DNA from: Nakamurella flava
GTDB lineage: Bacteria > Actinomycetota > Actinomycetes > Mycobacteriales > Nakamurellaceae
NCBI RefSeq assembly: GCF_005298075.1
Contig: NZ_SZZH01000006.1
Location: 186,001-250,000, forward strand
Length of the DNA stretch: 64,000 bases
Reading direction: 5' to 3'
A program made the translations under genes and the position numbers. The notes below the pieces were generated by a model that saw only the letters and a program-made list of their open reading frames with translations, did not search any database and had not been told where the DNA came from. Shown here in pieces: positions 31,732 to 40,274 of the stretch (positions are counted from its first letter, which is position 1; the number at the start of each line of letters is the position of its first letter).

Positions 31732-34209
31732 GTGACCAACAGCAGCGATCACCGCACGGCCGACACCGCGCCGTCCGCACCCGCCACGAGCACCGTCGTC
31801 GATGACGGGCACCCAGAGCCCCCACCGGCCGGGGACCACGGGCCGGGTGACGCGGTCACCGAGGAGCAGGGGTTCCTCACCGAGCTCTACCGGCGGCTGG
31901 ACGCGCTGCGGGCCGAACGGGTCGTCCTGCGGGACCGGTACGTCCGGCACAGCGACAACACCCCCGGCGGTCGCGTCGAACGGGACATCGCCTACGCCCG
32001 GCACGCCGAGGCGGTGCAGATGCTCAACGCCGCCGAGGACAAGTTGTGCTTCGGCCGGCTCGACTACGCCCCCGGCGCGGGCGGCGACGCCGACGGAGCG
32101 GCCGACGCGGACCCGGAGCACCAGTCCATCCACATCGGACGGATGGGCATCTTCGCCGACTCCGGGGACCACCGGCAGCTGCTCATGGACTGGCGGGCCC
32201 CGTCGGCCCGGCCGTTCTACGTGGCCACCGCCGCGCGGCCGCTCGGCATCCGGCGCCGCCGCCACCTGCAGACGGCCCGCCGCAAGGTCACCGCCGTCAC
32301 CGACGACTACCTGGACCTGTCCGGGCTCGACGCGGCCGAGATCGCCGCCGTCTCCGGTTCCACCGGCGGCCTGGCCGGGGAGGCCTCGCTGCTGGCCGCC
32401 CTGCAGGCCCCCCGCACCGGGCGGATGGGCGACATCGTCGCCACCATCCAGGCCGAGCAGGACCGGATCATCCGGGCCGACCGGGCCGGCATCCTCGTCG
32501 TCCAGGGCGGGCCCGGGACCGGCAAGACCGCCGTCGCCCTGCACCGGGCCGCCTACCTGCTGTACACCTACCGCGAGCAGCTGGCCCAGCGGGGCGTGCT
32601 GATCGTCGGGCCGAACCCGATGTTCCTCCGCTACATCGGCCAGGTGCTGCCATCCCTCGGCGAGAACGCGGTCGTGCTGGCCACCGTCGGCGAGCTGTTC
32701 CCCGGGGTGTCGACGACCCGCACCGACCCGCCGGGCACGGCCCGCCTCAAGGGCCGCACCGCCATGAACGCGGTCATCGCCAACGCCGTCCTGCACCGGC
32801 AGGCGATGCCCGCCCGGACCGTCGAGGTGCTGTTCGCCGGAGCGCCCGGCGGTCGCCTGCAGGTGACCCGCACGATCCTGCGGAACGCCCAGCAGCGGGC
32901 GTGGCAGTCCCGCCGGCCCCATAACCGGGCCCGCGCGGTGTTCCTCAAGCGGGTCCTCGACCAGCTCGTCCCCCAGGTCGCCGAACGGCTCGGGCGGGGA
33001 CCGGGCGGCGACCTGCTCGCCACCCGGGACGACCTGGACGCGATCCGCACCGACCTGCGGGAATCCGAGGAACTCATCGCGGCGCTGGCCGGCATCTGGC
33101 CGCTGCTCACCCCGCAGCGGCTGCTCGCGGACCTGTTCGCCGACCGTGGTCGCCTGGCCTTCGCCGCCGACACCCTCAGCCCGGAGGAGCGGGACCTGCT
33201 GTACCGGGCGCCCGTCGTGGACGCCGCCGACCCGGCCGGCACCGGGCGGCCGGAACAGCAGTGGACGATCTCCGACGTCCCCCTGCTCGACGAGGCCGCC
33301 GAACTGCTGGGGCAGATCCCACAGTCCCGGCCGACCGGCCCGGACGCGGACACCGCCTACGCCGAGGAGGTCCTGGACCTGCTGCATTCCGGCGAGACGT
33401 CCGAGGACGAGGCTCCGCTGGTGTCGATGCTGACCGCTGCCGACCTGGCCGCCCTGCACGACGACGTCGCCCTGCTGACCTCGACCGCCGAGCGGGCCGC
33501 TGCTGACCGGGAGTGGACGTTCGGGCACGTCATCGTCGACGAGGCGCAGGAGCTGTCGCCGATGGCGTGGCGGCTGATCATGCGCCGGGTCCCGGTGCGC
33601 TCGATGACGGTGGTCGGTGATCTCGCGCAGACGTCCGACCCGGCCGGGGCGACCTCGTGGCGGCGGGTGTTCCGCAACTACGCGCGGGGGGCGCTGACGG
33701 TCGAGCAGCTGACGGTCAACTACCGGACCCCGGCGGAGATCATGGAGGCGGCCGAACCGGTGCTGGCCCGCATCGACCCGCGGGCGACCGCGCCGAGTTC
33801 GGTGCGGGAGGCCGGCGTGGCCCCGTGGCACCGGCGGGTGCCGGTCCGTCGGCTGGCGGCCGTGGTCGCCGACGAGGCCGTGGCGCAGCGGCCGAGCGAA
33901 GGCCTGCTGGCCGTCATCGCCCCCGAGGCGCTGCTCGACGAGGTCGGCGCCGCGGTGCAGGGAGCTCTGGACGCGGCCGGCCAGGGCTCGGCGTTCGGCG
34001 CATCGGTGCTGGTCATGGGGATCCGGCAGGCCAAGGGCCTGGAGTTCGACCGGGTGCTGCTGGTGGAACCCACGGTGATGATCGGTGAGTCCGACCGTGG
34101 CCTGAACGACCTGTACGTGGCGATGACCCGCTCGACCCAGACCCTCGCCGTCCTGCACAGCCAGGACCTGCCGGACGTGCTGCACCGGCTCAAGGACGGC
34201 CCGGCCTGA
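31732..34209 (+). CDS. helD: HelD/HelR-family RNA polymerase-recycling ATPase
   Basis: An 825-residue superfamily 1 helicase-like protein. The N-terminus is predicted coiled (about residues 40-100, ERVVLRDRYVRHSD...ERDIAYARHAEAVQML); Walker A is GGPGTGKT at 259-266; Walker B is HVIVDEAQELSPM; later motifs are VVGDLAQTSDPAG, VNYRTPAEIME and LYVAMTRS. HelD proteins dislodge RNA polymerase from DNA; actinobacterial HelR forms can also displace rifamycins from the enzyme. The GTG at 31732 follows AAGGGCGGG; an in-frame ATG at 31699 is possible. No rifamycin-associated inverted repeat was seen in the 225-bp upstream gap, so a resistance role is not supported by the promoter. Confidence 0.87.
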   Translation: MTNSSDHRTADTAPSAPATSTVVDDGHPEPPPAGDHGPGDAVTEEQGFLTELYRRLDALRAERVVLRDRYVRHSDNTPGGRVERDIAYARHAEAVQMLNAAEDKLCFGRLDYAPGAGGDADGAADADPEHQSIHIGRMGIFADSGDHRQLLMDWRAPSARPFYVATAARPLGIRRRRHLQTARRKVTAVTDDYLDLSGLDAAEIAAVSGSTGGLAGEASLLAALQAPRTGRMGDIVATIQAEQDRIIRADRAGILVVQGGPGTGKTAVALHRAAYLLYTYREQLAQRGVLIVGPNPMFLRYIGQVLPSLGENAVVLATVGELFPGVSTTRTDPPGTARLKGRTAMNAVIANAVLHRQAMPARTVEVLFAGAPGGRLQVTRTILRNAQQRAWQSRRPHNRARAVFLKRVLDQLVPQVAERLGRGPGGDLLATRDDLDAIRTDLRESEELIAALAGIWPLLTPQRLLADLFADRGRLAFAADTLSPEERDLLYRAPVVDAADPAGTGRPEQQWTISDVPLLDEAAELLGQIPQSRPTGPDADTAYAEEVLDLLHSGETSEDEAPLVSMLTAADLAALHDDVALLTSTAERAAADREWTFGHVIVDEAQELSPMAWRLIMRRVPVRSMTVVGDLAQTSDPAGATSWRRVFRNYARGALTVEQLTVNYRTPAEIMEAAEPVLARIDPRATAPSSVREAGVAPWHRRVPVRRLAAVVADEAVAQRPSEGLLAVIAPEALLDEVGAAVQGALDAAGQGSAFGASVLVMGIRQAKGLEFDRVLLVEPTVMIGESDRGLNDLYVAMTRSTQTLAVLHSQDLPDVLHRLKDGPA

Positions 34210-34227
34210 GTCCCGGTGGAGCTTCGG

Positions 34228-35259
34228 TCAGGTGCGCGGCTTGAGCCGGGTGTGCGGCAGGGTCGGCGCCGGCAACGGGTCACCCGGGTAGCCGGCCACC
34301 GGACCGAACCGAGCCGGGACATCTCCGGTCGCGGGGCCGTCCGGACGGCCGATCTCGGCCATCCACTGTCGGCGGTACTCGACGATCTCCTCATGGGCCC
34401 GGCCCACGAAGTTCCACCACATGACGATCTGCTCGCCCAGCGGTTCGCCGCCGAGCACCACCACCCGGGCGTCGGTCGGACCGTCCGCGGCGGACAACCG
34501 CAGATTGCGCCGGCCCGGGGCCTGGTAGGCCAGGTGCGCGGCCGCCACCGGGGTGTCGTCGACGGCGACCTCCCCGGTGTCGACCAGGACGCCGTACTCG
34601 AACGCCGGGTCGACCGGCAGGTCCACGGTCTGCCCGGCGGCGACCCGCAACTCGGCCCCGACCAGCGGTGAATGCACGGTCGCCGGCGACCGGAGACCCA
34701 GCCAGTCGCCGATGAACACGGTGGCCGACAGCGGACCGTCGACCCCGGACGGCGGGCGCACGTTCTCGAAGGCGGCGGGGCCGTCCCGGACGGCGTCCGG
34801 CAGGGCGACCCACAGCTGCACCCCGTGCAACACGTCCCGTTGGGCGGCATCGCTGGCCGTGGGGACCTGGGACACCTCCGTGTGGGCGATACCGTGACCG
34901 GCCGTCATCAGGTTGAGCTCACCGGGCCGGACCATCGCGTGCGAGCCGATGCTGTCGCGGTGCTCGATCTCGCCGGCGAACAGCCAGCTCACCGTCTGCA
35001 GCCCGGTGTGCGGGTGCGGAGCGACGTCCATGCCGCCGGCCGCCAGATCGCGGGGGCCGTAGTGATCGCAGAAGCACCAGGCGCCGATGAGCGACCGGGC
35101 CCGCTGCGGCAGGGTGCGACGCACCGGCATGGCCCGCAGCCCCCCGAGGGGGACGTCCCGCGGTTCGACCACCTGCACCGGTTCGCCGTGGGCGTCACCG
35201 GGACCGCCGGCGTCGTTGCGGCAGACCAGCTCGTCGGGGTGGGTGTCGGTGTTGGTCAC
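34228..35259 (-). CDS. Pirin-family cupin protein
   Basis: A 343-residue bicupin. The N-terminal metal-binding motif PHPHTGLQTVSWLFAGEIEHRDS and the downstream GHGIAHTE supply the His and Glu ligands of pirins. Family members act as quercetinases or as redox-linked regulators; which applies here is unknown. An AGGAGG site 5 nt before the GTG at 35259 fixes the start. It is convergent with helD, 18 nt away. Confidence 0.87.
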   Translation of the reverse strand: MTNTDTHPDELVCRNDAGGPGDAHGEPVQVVEPRDVPLGGLRAMPVRRTLPQRARSLIGAWCFCDHYGPRDLAAGGMDVAPHPHTGLQTVSWLFAGEIEHRDSIGSHAMVRPGELNLMTAGHGIAHTEVSQVPTASDAAQRDVLHGVQLWVALPDAVRDGPAAFENVRPPSGVDGPLSATVFIGDWLGLRSPATVHSPLVGAELRVAAGQTVDLPVDPAFEYGVLVDTGEVAVDDTPVAAAHLAYQAPGRRNLRLSAADGPTDARVVVLGGEPLGEQIVMWWNFVGRAHEEIVEYRRQWMAEIGRPDGPATGDVPARFGPVAGYPGDPLPAPTLPHTRLKPRT

Positions 35260-35317
35260 CGGGACCTCCTGATGCTCGGACCTGCGACAACTCAGGCAGT
35301 GGCCGGCCGGGGTGGCC

Positions 35318-35863
35318 TCAGCCGACCCGGACGCCGACGTCGGCGTAGGTGACCCGCAGCAGCAGGGCCGCCTCCGGGCCGACGGTACCGTCGACCAGCT
35401 CGACGAACCGGTGGGTGAACGCGGGCCCGTGGCCGGCCTCCGGATCGTCCGGGGCGAGGTGATGAGCCAGTTCGTGCAGCACCACCAGTTCCCGCAGCGC
35501 CCACCGACCCGGTCGGTGCACCGGGACGGCGATCACCGCACCCGCCCGCTCGTAGTGGGCGCCGTCCGTACCGGCGCGGGAGCGCACACTCACGGGCACG
35601 GCCGCCCGGCTCCACCGGGCCCGCACCCACGCCTGGCGCAGGACGGCGTCGACGTACCGCTGCACCCCGTCCAGATCACCGAAGTGCCGCTCCGGGGGGA
35701 GCACCACCGTCGACCCGGCCACCTGAACCACCGGGTGGTCGACAGCACGGTCGAAGATCCGCTGCACCAGATGTTCGGCCTCGTAGACCCGGGACCGTTG
35801 ACCGTCCCGGACGCGGACAGGGCGGGGTGGCCCACTCGCGGAGGACCGGCCGGGTCTGGTCAT
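35318..35863 (-). CDS. Putative zinc metalloprotease-like protein (TIGR04338-type)
   Basis: A 181-residue protein with the gluzincin motif LHELAHHLAPDD and a downstream GHGPAFTHRF, the likely third-ligand region, as in small predicted metallohydrolases of Actinobacteria. The ATG at 35863 overlaps the stop of the DUF2786 gene (ATGA), so the two are translated together. This pairing with DUF2786 suggests a two-protein system of unknown role. There is no signal peptide. Confidence 0.75.
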   Translation of the reverse strand: MTRPGRSSASGPPRPVRVRDGQRSRVYEAEHLVQRIFDRAVDHPVVQVAGSTVVLPPERHFGDLDGVQRYVDAVLRQAWVRARWSRAAVPVSVRSRAGTDGAHYERAGAVIAVPVHRPGRWALRELVVLHELAHHLAPDDPEAGHGPAFTHRFVELVDGTVGPEAALLLRVTYADVGVRVG

Positions 35864-36726
35864 CCCCCGCCCGTCCGCCCGCGGGCCACGGCGGGCCGCT
35901 GACCGCCGATCTCCCGTTCGGCGCCCAGCCGCGCCCGGCGCCCGGCCTGGTCGCCGGCGCGTTGCGCCCGGCCCGCCCGCGGCACCGAGGACGACACCCC
36001 GCCCCACCGGCCCCGGGCCTGCGACTGGGTGGCGTAGTGCTCGGCCAGTTCGACCTCCCGGGCCCGCAGGACCAGGGCCACCCCGGTCTCGGCCGCACCG
36101 GCCGATGCCGCCCCGGTGCCCGGCCGCGAGGCGGCGACCGCGGCCCGTTCGCTCTCCTGCTTGGCCTCCATCAATCGCCGCCCGATCCGGGCGGCGAACG
36201 CCTCCTGGAAGCTGATGCGGGCGGTGGTCGCGTGCACCGGCCGCGCCACCGTCCGGGTGGCCCGCCGACCGCGCCGGTCGGCCGTCTCGACCTGCCGCAG
36301 CACCAGCTCGCGGCTGTGGTCACCCGACTTGATGTAGGCGTCGGACGCCCGCACCATCTGCACCACCAACGAGGCGTAGAGCGCTTCGGTGAGGTCGATG
36401 TCGCTGCCGAAGCCGTAGGCGTACACCCGGGTCGAGTCCCGGGCGACGTCGCAGGTCAGGTTGTTCGCCTGCCCGATCACCACGAACAGCAGCACGTACG
36501 TCCGCAGGCCCCGCTTGCCCGATTCGCCGATGGTGATGGTCCGCTGGGTCGGCACCACCCGCTGTTCCCGCTGGCTCGTGTGGGCCCGGGCCACGGCCAG
36601 GTCGACCGATGACAGGGTGGCCAGCCGCTGGGCGGCCTGCAGGTACGCGTCCGCCTCGTGCTCGTTGTCCGTGCCCTCCGCCTTGCGCAGCAGCGCCGCG
36701 ATGCGGGCCAGATCCTTGTCCGCCAT
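35860..36726 (-). CDS. DUF2786 domain protein
   Basis: A 288-residue protein of unknown function. The N-terminal 40 residues (ADKDLARIAALLRKAEGTDNEHEADAYLQAAQRLA) are the DUF2786 signature; a mixed alpha/beta domain follows, and the C-terminus is Arg/Gly-rich and probably disordered. In other bacteria DUF2786 is often next to or fused with SprT-like or metalloprotease-like domains, as here. The ATG at 36726 starts the pair. No DNA-binding or catalytic motif is obvious. Confidence 0.78.
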   Translation of the reverse strand: MADKDLARIAALLRKAEGTDNEHEADAYLQAAQRLATLSSVDLAVARAHTSQREQRVVPTQRTITIGESGKRGLRTYVLLFVVIGQANNLTCDVARDSTRVYAYGFGSDIDLTEALYASLVVQMVRASDAYIKSGDHSRELVLRQVETADRRGRRATRTVARPVHATTARISFQEAFAARIGRRLMEAKQESERAAVAASRPGTGAASAGAAETGVALVLRAREVELAEHYATQSQARGRWGGVSSSVPRAGRAQRAGDQAGRRARLGAEREIGGQRPAVARGRTGGG

Positions 36727-36813
36727 TGCCGGCTCCCCTCGTCACCCTGACGCCGTCCATCGTCGTACGGAACCAGGCTATCGAACGCCTGTCCGATCGC
36801 CAACTGGCGAACG

Positions 36814-37803
36814 TCAGTCTGTAGACAGGTAGGGCGCGGCCGCCGCGACGCAGGTGTCCCAGAGCCGCTGACGGGCCCCCGGGTCGTCGGACTGCCAGGG
36901 CAGGTAGTGGGTGCCGCGGGGCCGGCGGTCGTGCCAGAGGCGGCCGGTGGTCCGGGCCGCCTCCGGGGCGGCGGCCAGCCAGACCATGGTGTCCGCACCG
37001 TCGGCCGGGCTCCGCAGGATGGGCCGCAGCACCTTCGCGAATCCCGGGAGCGAGTCGGTCACCCCGGGAGTGCCCGCCCAGCCGGGATGCATGCTGTGCA
37101 CCGCCGGGTCCCGGGGGTCCGGGTAGGCGCCGGCCAGCTGCTCGGCCAGGGTGATCTGCATGCGCTTGGTGCGGGCGTAGGCGCGGATACCCCGGTACTC
37201 GCCCTCCGTCGACTCCCGGTCGTCGCTCAGTTCGGCGGAGTAGGCGCCACCGGAAGTCACGAAGACGACCCGACCGTCGCCGTCGGCCCGCAGCAGCGGA
37301 CGCAGCCCCTGGGTCAGTAGGAACGGCCCGAGAACGTGAGTGGCGAACGCACTCTCGTGACCCTGCGGGGTCTCGATCCGTTCGGGCGGCATCACGCCGG
37401 CACAGTGGATCACCGCGTGCACCGCGTCGACCGTGCGCCGCAGGGTGCTCACCAGACCACCGACGGCGGCCAGATCGGAGATGTCGCACTCGTGGACCAC
37501 GAGGTCGGCGGCCGGCATCCGCGCCCGGATCGCCCCCGCCACACCCGCCAGCCGGTCACGGGACCGGCCGACCAGGTGCACCCGCGCGCCCAGTTCGGCC
37601 AGGCCCTGCACGGCGGCCGCCCCCAGACCGGAGCTGGCCCCCGTCACCACCACGTCGACCGGGTGGTCGAAGCGCGGGGCATCCGCCGGCCACCAGTGGC
37701 GTCGCAGCGCCGATCCGATCCGCGAATACCCGGGGACGACGAGCTTGTCCAGGGCACCGTCGACCCCACCGACGACGACCTGCCCGATCTGCGAAGTGCT
37801 CAT
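36814..37803 (-). CDS. Short-chain dehydrogenase/reductase (DHRS12-like)
   Basis: A 329-residue SDR with a 45-residue N-terminal extension before the cofactor loop (TGASSGLG near residue 54), then HCAGVM, the catalytic Ser in FVTSGGAYS and YARTK. Length and extension resemble the SDR family member 12 group common in Actinobacteria. Substrate unknown; lipid or steroid-like carbonyls are possible. Transcribed alone, upstream of the ribosomal-protein cluster on the same strand but ending 87 bp from the DUF2786 start. Confidence 0.85.
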   Translation of the reverse strand: MSTSQIGQVVVGGVDGALDKLVVPGYSRIGSALRRHWWPADAPRFDHPVDVVVTGASSGLGAAAVQGLAELGARVHLVGRSRDRLAGVAGAIRARMPAADLVVHECDISDLAAVGGLVSTLRRTVDAVHAVIHCAGVMPPERIETPQGHESAFATHVLGPFLLTQGLRPLLRADGDGRVVFVTSGGAYSAELSDDRESTEGEYRGIRAYARTKRMQITLAEQLAGAYPDPRDPAVHSMHPGWAGTPGVTDSLPGFAKVLRPILRSPADGADTMVWLAAAPEAARTTGRLWHDRRPRGTHYLPWQSDDPGARQRLWDTCVAAAAPYLSTD

Positions 37804-37868
37804 GAACGACCACTGTATGGATCGGACCGACAGTCCGGATCCGACGGGTCAGACCAGCGCGGGAACGG

Positions 37869-38105
37869 TCAGAACTTCTCGCCGCGGGCGATCAGATCGG
37901 CGATGACCGACTCGATCCCGTTCCTGTCGATGATCTTCAGACCCTTGGCGCTGACCTGGAGCCGGACCGTGCGGCCGAGCGAGGGGACGAAGAACCGACG
38001 GTGCTGGATGTTCGGGTCCCACCGGCGGTTCGTGCGGACGTGACTGTGGGACACGGACTTCCCGAAGCTCGGCTCGGCTCCGGTGACCTGGCAGTGCGCG
38101 GACAT
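37869..38105 (-). CDS. rpmB: 50S ribosomal protein L28, zinc-free paralogue
   Basis: A 78-residue L28 ([20 protein letters not shown] at the start, then [13 protein letters not shown]). Zinc-binding L28 forms carry two CxxC pairs; here only one Cys remains, so this is a C-minus form. It is the third gene of rpmE2-rpmF-rpmB on the minus strand. Such paralogues replace the zinc-binding copies under zinc starvation and release their zinc. The divergent promoter region with two palindromes supports Zur control. Confidence 0.93.
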   Translation of the reverse strand: MSAHCQVTGAEPSFGKSVSHSHVRTNRRWDPNIQHRRFFVPSLGRTVRLQVSAKGLKIIDRNGIESVIADLIARGEKF

Positions 38106-38144
38106 GCTGGTGGTGACCTCTCGTACAGGGGGGCGGGATGCCGG

Positions 38145-38315
38145 TCAGTCCGGCAGCTGCTCCGGGTAGCGGTGGTAGAACGCGACCAGTCGGCGGGGGA
38201 CAAGGCGGGTCCGGCCCTCGATGGTGACGGGCACCAGATCCGGCGGGGTGGCCTTCCACTGGGACCGACGGGCCCGGGTGTTGGAACGGGACATCTTCCG
38301 CTTCGGAACGGCCAT
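38145..38315 (-). CDS. rpmF: 50S ribosomal protein L32
   Basis: A 56-residue L32 ([20 protein letters not shown]). It has no Cys, whereas zinc-binding L32 has a four-Cys cluster in its second half, so it is a C-minus form. The ATG at 38315 shares its A with the L31 stop (TGATG), indicating coupled translation. Confidence 0.93.
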   Translation of the reverse strand: MAVPKRKMSRSNTRARRSQWKATPPDLVPVTIEGRTRLVPRRLVAFYHRYPEQLPD

Positions 38316-38599
38316 CAGTGCTCGCCCCCCGGCGCGTTCGCAGCGCCGGCCCGCTGCCGACGGCCGTACCGGCGGTGGAAGCGCTCGACCTGGCCGGCGG
38401 TGTCCATGACCCGCTGCTGCCCCGTCCAGAACGGGTGCGAATAGCTGGTGACGTCGACGACGATCAGCGGATACGTCTGCCCGTCGGTCCACTCGACAGT
38501 GGCCGCACTGGTCGCGGTGGACCGCGTCAGGAACTGGTCGCCGGTACTGGAGTCACGGAAGACCACCGGTCGGTAGGTCGGATGGATGTCGGGGCGCAC
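38315..38599 (-). CDS. rpmE2: 50S ribosomal protein L31 type B
   Basis: A 94-residue type B L31 ([20 protein letters not shown]). It lacks the CxxC pairs of zinc-binding type A L31. The C-terminus is extended and basic. The GTG at 38599 has an AGGAG site and is divergent from rpmG with 99 bp between. First gene of the minus-strand ribosomal operon. Confidence 0.93.
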   Translation of the reverse strand: MRPDIHPTYRPVVFRDSSTGDQFLTRSTATSAATVEWTDGQTYPLIVVDVTSYSHPFWTGQQRVMDTAGQVERFHRRYGRRQRAGAANAPGGEH

Positions 38600-38642
38600 T
38601 GGTTCGGACTCCTGGAATTCGTGGGCCGGTCGGCTCGTTGTT

Positions 38643-38655
38643 GATAACTGTTATC
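38643..38655. promoter_or_regulatory. Palindrome 1 in the divergent ribosomal-protein promoter (putative Zur site)
   Basis: GATAACTGTTATC is a perfect inverted repeat around one base, AT-rich in GC-rich DNA, 44 nt from the rpmE2 start and 44 nt from the rpmG start. Position and form fit a Fur-family (Zur) operator. Confidence 0.6.
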
Positions 38656-38667
38656 GTCACACTACAC

Positions 38668-38680
38668 GAGAACGATTCTC
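38668..38680. promoter_or_regulatory. Palindrome 2 in the divergent ribosomal-protein promoter (putative Zur site)
   Basis: GAGAACGATTCTC: 5-bp inverted repeat around CGA, 18 nt before rpmG. With flanks it reads CGAGAACGATTCTCA, close to the TGAAAATnATTTTCA form of Zur sites. Two sites 25 bp centre to centre could serve the two divergent operons. Confidence 0.6.
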
Positions 38681-38698
38681 ACGACCACGAGGAAGGTC

Positions 38699-38863
38699 AT
38701 GGCCCGCAACGACATCCGCCCGATCGTCAAGCTCCGCTCGACGGCCGGCACCGGCTACACCTACGTCACCCGCAAGAACCGCCGGAACGACCCGGACCGG
38801 CTGGTGCTGCGCAAGTTCGACCCCATCGCCCGCCAGCACGTCGACTTCCGCGAGGAACGCTGA
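38699..38863 (+). CDS. rpmG: 50S ribosomal protein L33, zinc-free paralogue
   Basis: A 54-residue L33 ([20 protein letters not shown]...TRKNRRN). The two CxxC pairs of zinc-binding L33 are absent. AGGA 5 nt before the ATG at 38699. It overlaps rpsR by one base (TGATG). First gene of the plus-strand half of the cluster. Confidence 0.93.
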   Translation: MARNDIRPIVKLRSTAGTGYTYVTRKNRRNDPDRLVLRKFDPIARQHVDFREER

Positions 38864-39120
38864 TGCCCCGGCCCGCCCGGCCCGGCCCGGACCGTGGCCG
38901 CCGGAAGAAGTCCAACCCGCTGATCGCCGCCGGCATCGAGGTCGTCGACTACAAGGACACCGCGACCCTGCGCCGCTTCATCTCCGAACGCGGCAAGATC
39001 CGCTCCCGCCGCGTCACCGGCTTGACCGGCCAGCAGCAACGGCAGGTCGCCCAGGCCATCAAGAACGCCCGGGAGATGGCCCTGCTGCCCTACCCGTCGG
39101 CCGGTAGCCGCGCCGGCTGA
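38863..39120 (+). CDS. rpsR: 30S ribosomal protein S18, zinc-free paralogue
   Basis: An 85-residue S18 ([32 protein letters not shown]...[29 protein letters not shown]). It has no Cys, unlike the main S18 of Actinobacteria, which has a CxFC/CxxC-like site. Translationally coupled to rpmG. A hairpin terminator follows 22 nt downstream. Confidence 0.93.
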   Translation: MPRPARPGPDRGRRKKSNPLIAAGIEVVDYKDTATLRRFISERGKIRSRRVTGLTGQQQRQVAQAIKNAREMALLPYPSAGSRAG

Positions 39121-39141
39121 AGATCGGTGCCGTCGACTCGT

Positions 39142-39181
39142 CGCAGATGCACGGCTGGGACCCCAAGGCCGTACATCTGCG
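39142..39181. terminator. Hairpin terminator after rpsR
   Basis: CGCAGATG (39142-39149) pairs with CATCTGCG (39174-39181); after one mismatch a further 5 bp extend the stem. It lies between convergent rpsR and the pentapeptide-repeat gene. Confidence 0.65.
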
Positions 39182-39190
39182 GCGAATCGA

Positions 39191-39610
39191 TCAGCGCGAC
39201 AGAGGCTCTGGCCACCCGATGACGCGTTCGACAACGACGTTCCTCAGGGTGGCTCCGGTGAGATCCGCCCCCGTCAGGTCGCTCCGACCCACATCAACGC
39301 GGCCCGAATTGACATAGCTGAATTGCGCTCCCGCCAGATCGGCATCGCGGAGGTCAGCTTGCCGCAGGTCACAGGCGGAGAAGGACGCTCCACGAAGCGA
39401 GGCACCGCGAAGTCGAGCACCCCGGAACGAGCAGAATATGAAATGGGCGTCGTGGAAGGTCGACAGGCGCAGATCGGCGCCGTCGAACGAACAGTGGTCG
39501 AACCATCGATAGCCGGTCGTCGCCACGGAGTGCAGATCGAGATGGTCGAACTCCAGCCGCCGGCAGTCACTTCGCCCGGCCAGTACGCGGCGCGCCTGCT
39601 GTGCCCTCAT
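39191..39610 (-). CDS. Pentapeptide-repeat protein
   Basis: A 139-residue protein with about 14 A(D/N)LxX-type repeats from residue 45 on (for example GADLRLSTF, GARLRGASLRGASF, QADLRDADLAGAQF, RSDLTGADLTGATL), which fold into a right-handed beta helix. The first 40 residues are outside the repeat. Some members (MfpA, Qnr) mimic DNA and protect gyrase from quinolones, but this one is shorter than MfpA (about 183 residues) and no such role can be claimed. Base composition is less GC-rich than neighbours (aattgacatagctgaattgc on the plus strand at 39309-39328), a hint of transfer. Confidence 0.85.
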   Translation of the reverse strand: MRAQQARRVLAGRSDCRRLEFDHLDLHSVATTGYRWFDHCSFDGADLRLSTFHDAHFIFCSFRGARLRGASLRGASFSACDLRQADLRDADLAGAQFSYVNSGRVDVGRSDLTGADLTGATLRNVVVERVIGWPEPLSR

Positions 39611-39643
39611 GCGGGGAACGGTTGCAACCCGGAGGCCGGAAGC

Positions 39644-40234
39644 TCAATCGCTTTTCCACTCTGTCCGCAGCACCGACATGACGATCGCGTCGATGCGCTC
39701 GCCGTCGAACCGGTGCGCGTCCCGGCGGCGGCCCTCCACGACGAACCCGGCGCGTTCGTAGACCCGCAGTGCGCGGGGGTTGAAGGCGTAGACCTCCAGC
39801 TCGATGCGGTGCAGACCGGTGGTGCGGAAGGCGTGGTCGACGATCAGCCGGGTCGCCTCGCCACCCAGGCCCCGGTCGCGCCCGCCGGGGCCGATGAGGA
39901 TGCGGAAGTTGCCGGCGTCGTTGTCCGGGTCGAGGTCGTTAAGGACCGCCTCGCCCACGCAGCGGTCGGTGGCGCGGTCGACGACGGCCAGGTCGAGACG
40001 GTCGGCCCGCGCAGCCAACCCCCGATACCAGCCGAGGGTGCGGGCGTCGAGTTCGGCGGACGCCCCGGCGACCTCGGCGCTGGTGTGCGCGGAACCGGTC
40101 AGCCGGACGACCTCCGGGTCGGCCAGGATCGGACCCATCGCCTCGATGTCGGCCGCGGTGAACGGGCGCAGGACGACCCGCTCGCCGATCAGGGTGGGCT
40201 TGTCGCGGAACGGTGCGGGGTCGGTCGAGAGCAT
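39644..40234 (-). CDS. GNAT-family N-acetyltransferase (RimJ/RimL-like)
   Basis: A 196-residue acetyltransferase. N-terminal LIGERVVLRPFTAADIEAM is typical of the RimJ/RimL/AAC group; the acetyl-CoA loop is in DRGLGGEATRLIVDHAF, followed by LHRIELEVYAFNPRALRVYERAGF. The ATG at 40234 is divergent from the WYL regulator, 40 bp away. Substrate (protein N-terminus or small amine) unknown. Confidence 0.87.
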   Translation of the reverse strand: MLSTDPAPFRDKPTLIGERVVLRPFTAADIEAMGPILADPEVVRLTGSAHTSAEVAGASAELDARTLGWYRGLAARADRLDLAVVDRATDRCVGEAVLNDLDPDNDAGNFRILIGPGGRDRGLGGEATRLIVDHAFRTTGLHRIELEVYAFNPRALRVYERAGFVVEGRRRDAHRFDGERIDAIVMSVLRTEWKSD

Positions 40235-40274
40235 GCGGTCAGTATCTGTCCGCTTCCCCCGGCACAGTGGACCC

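Noticed and set aside
30001-34185. A 1394-codon minus-strand reading frame covering the helD region
   Set aside because: Only its last 501 residues (from ATG 31506) look like protein. The rest is antisense to the well-supported helD gene and is stop-free because of high GC.
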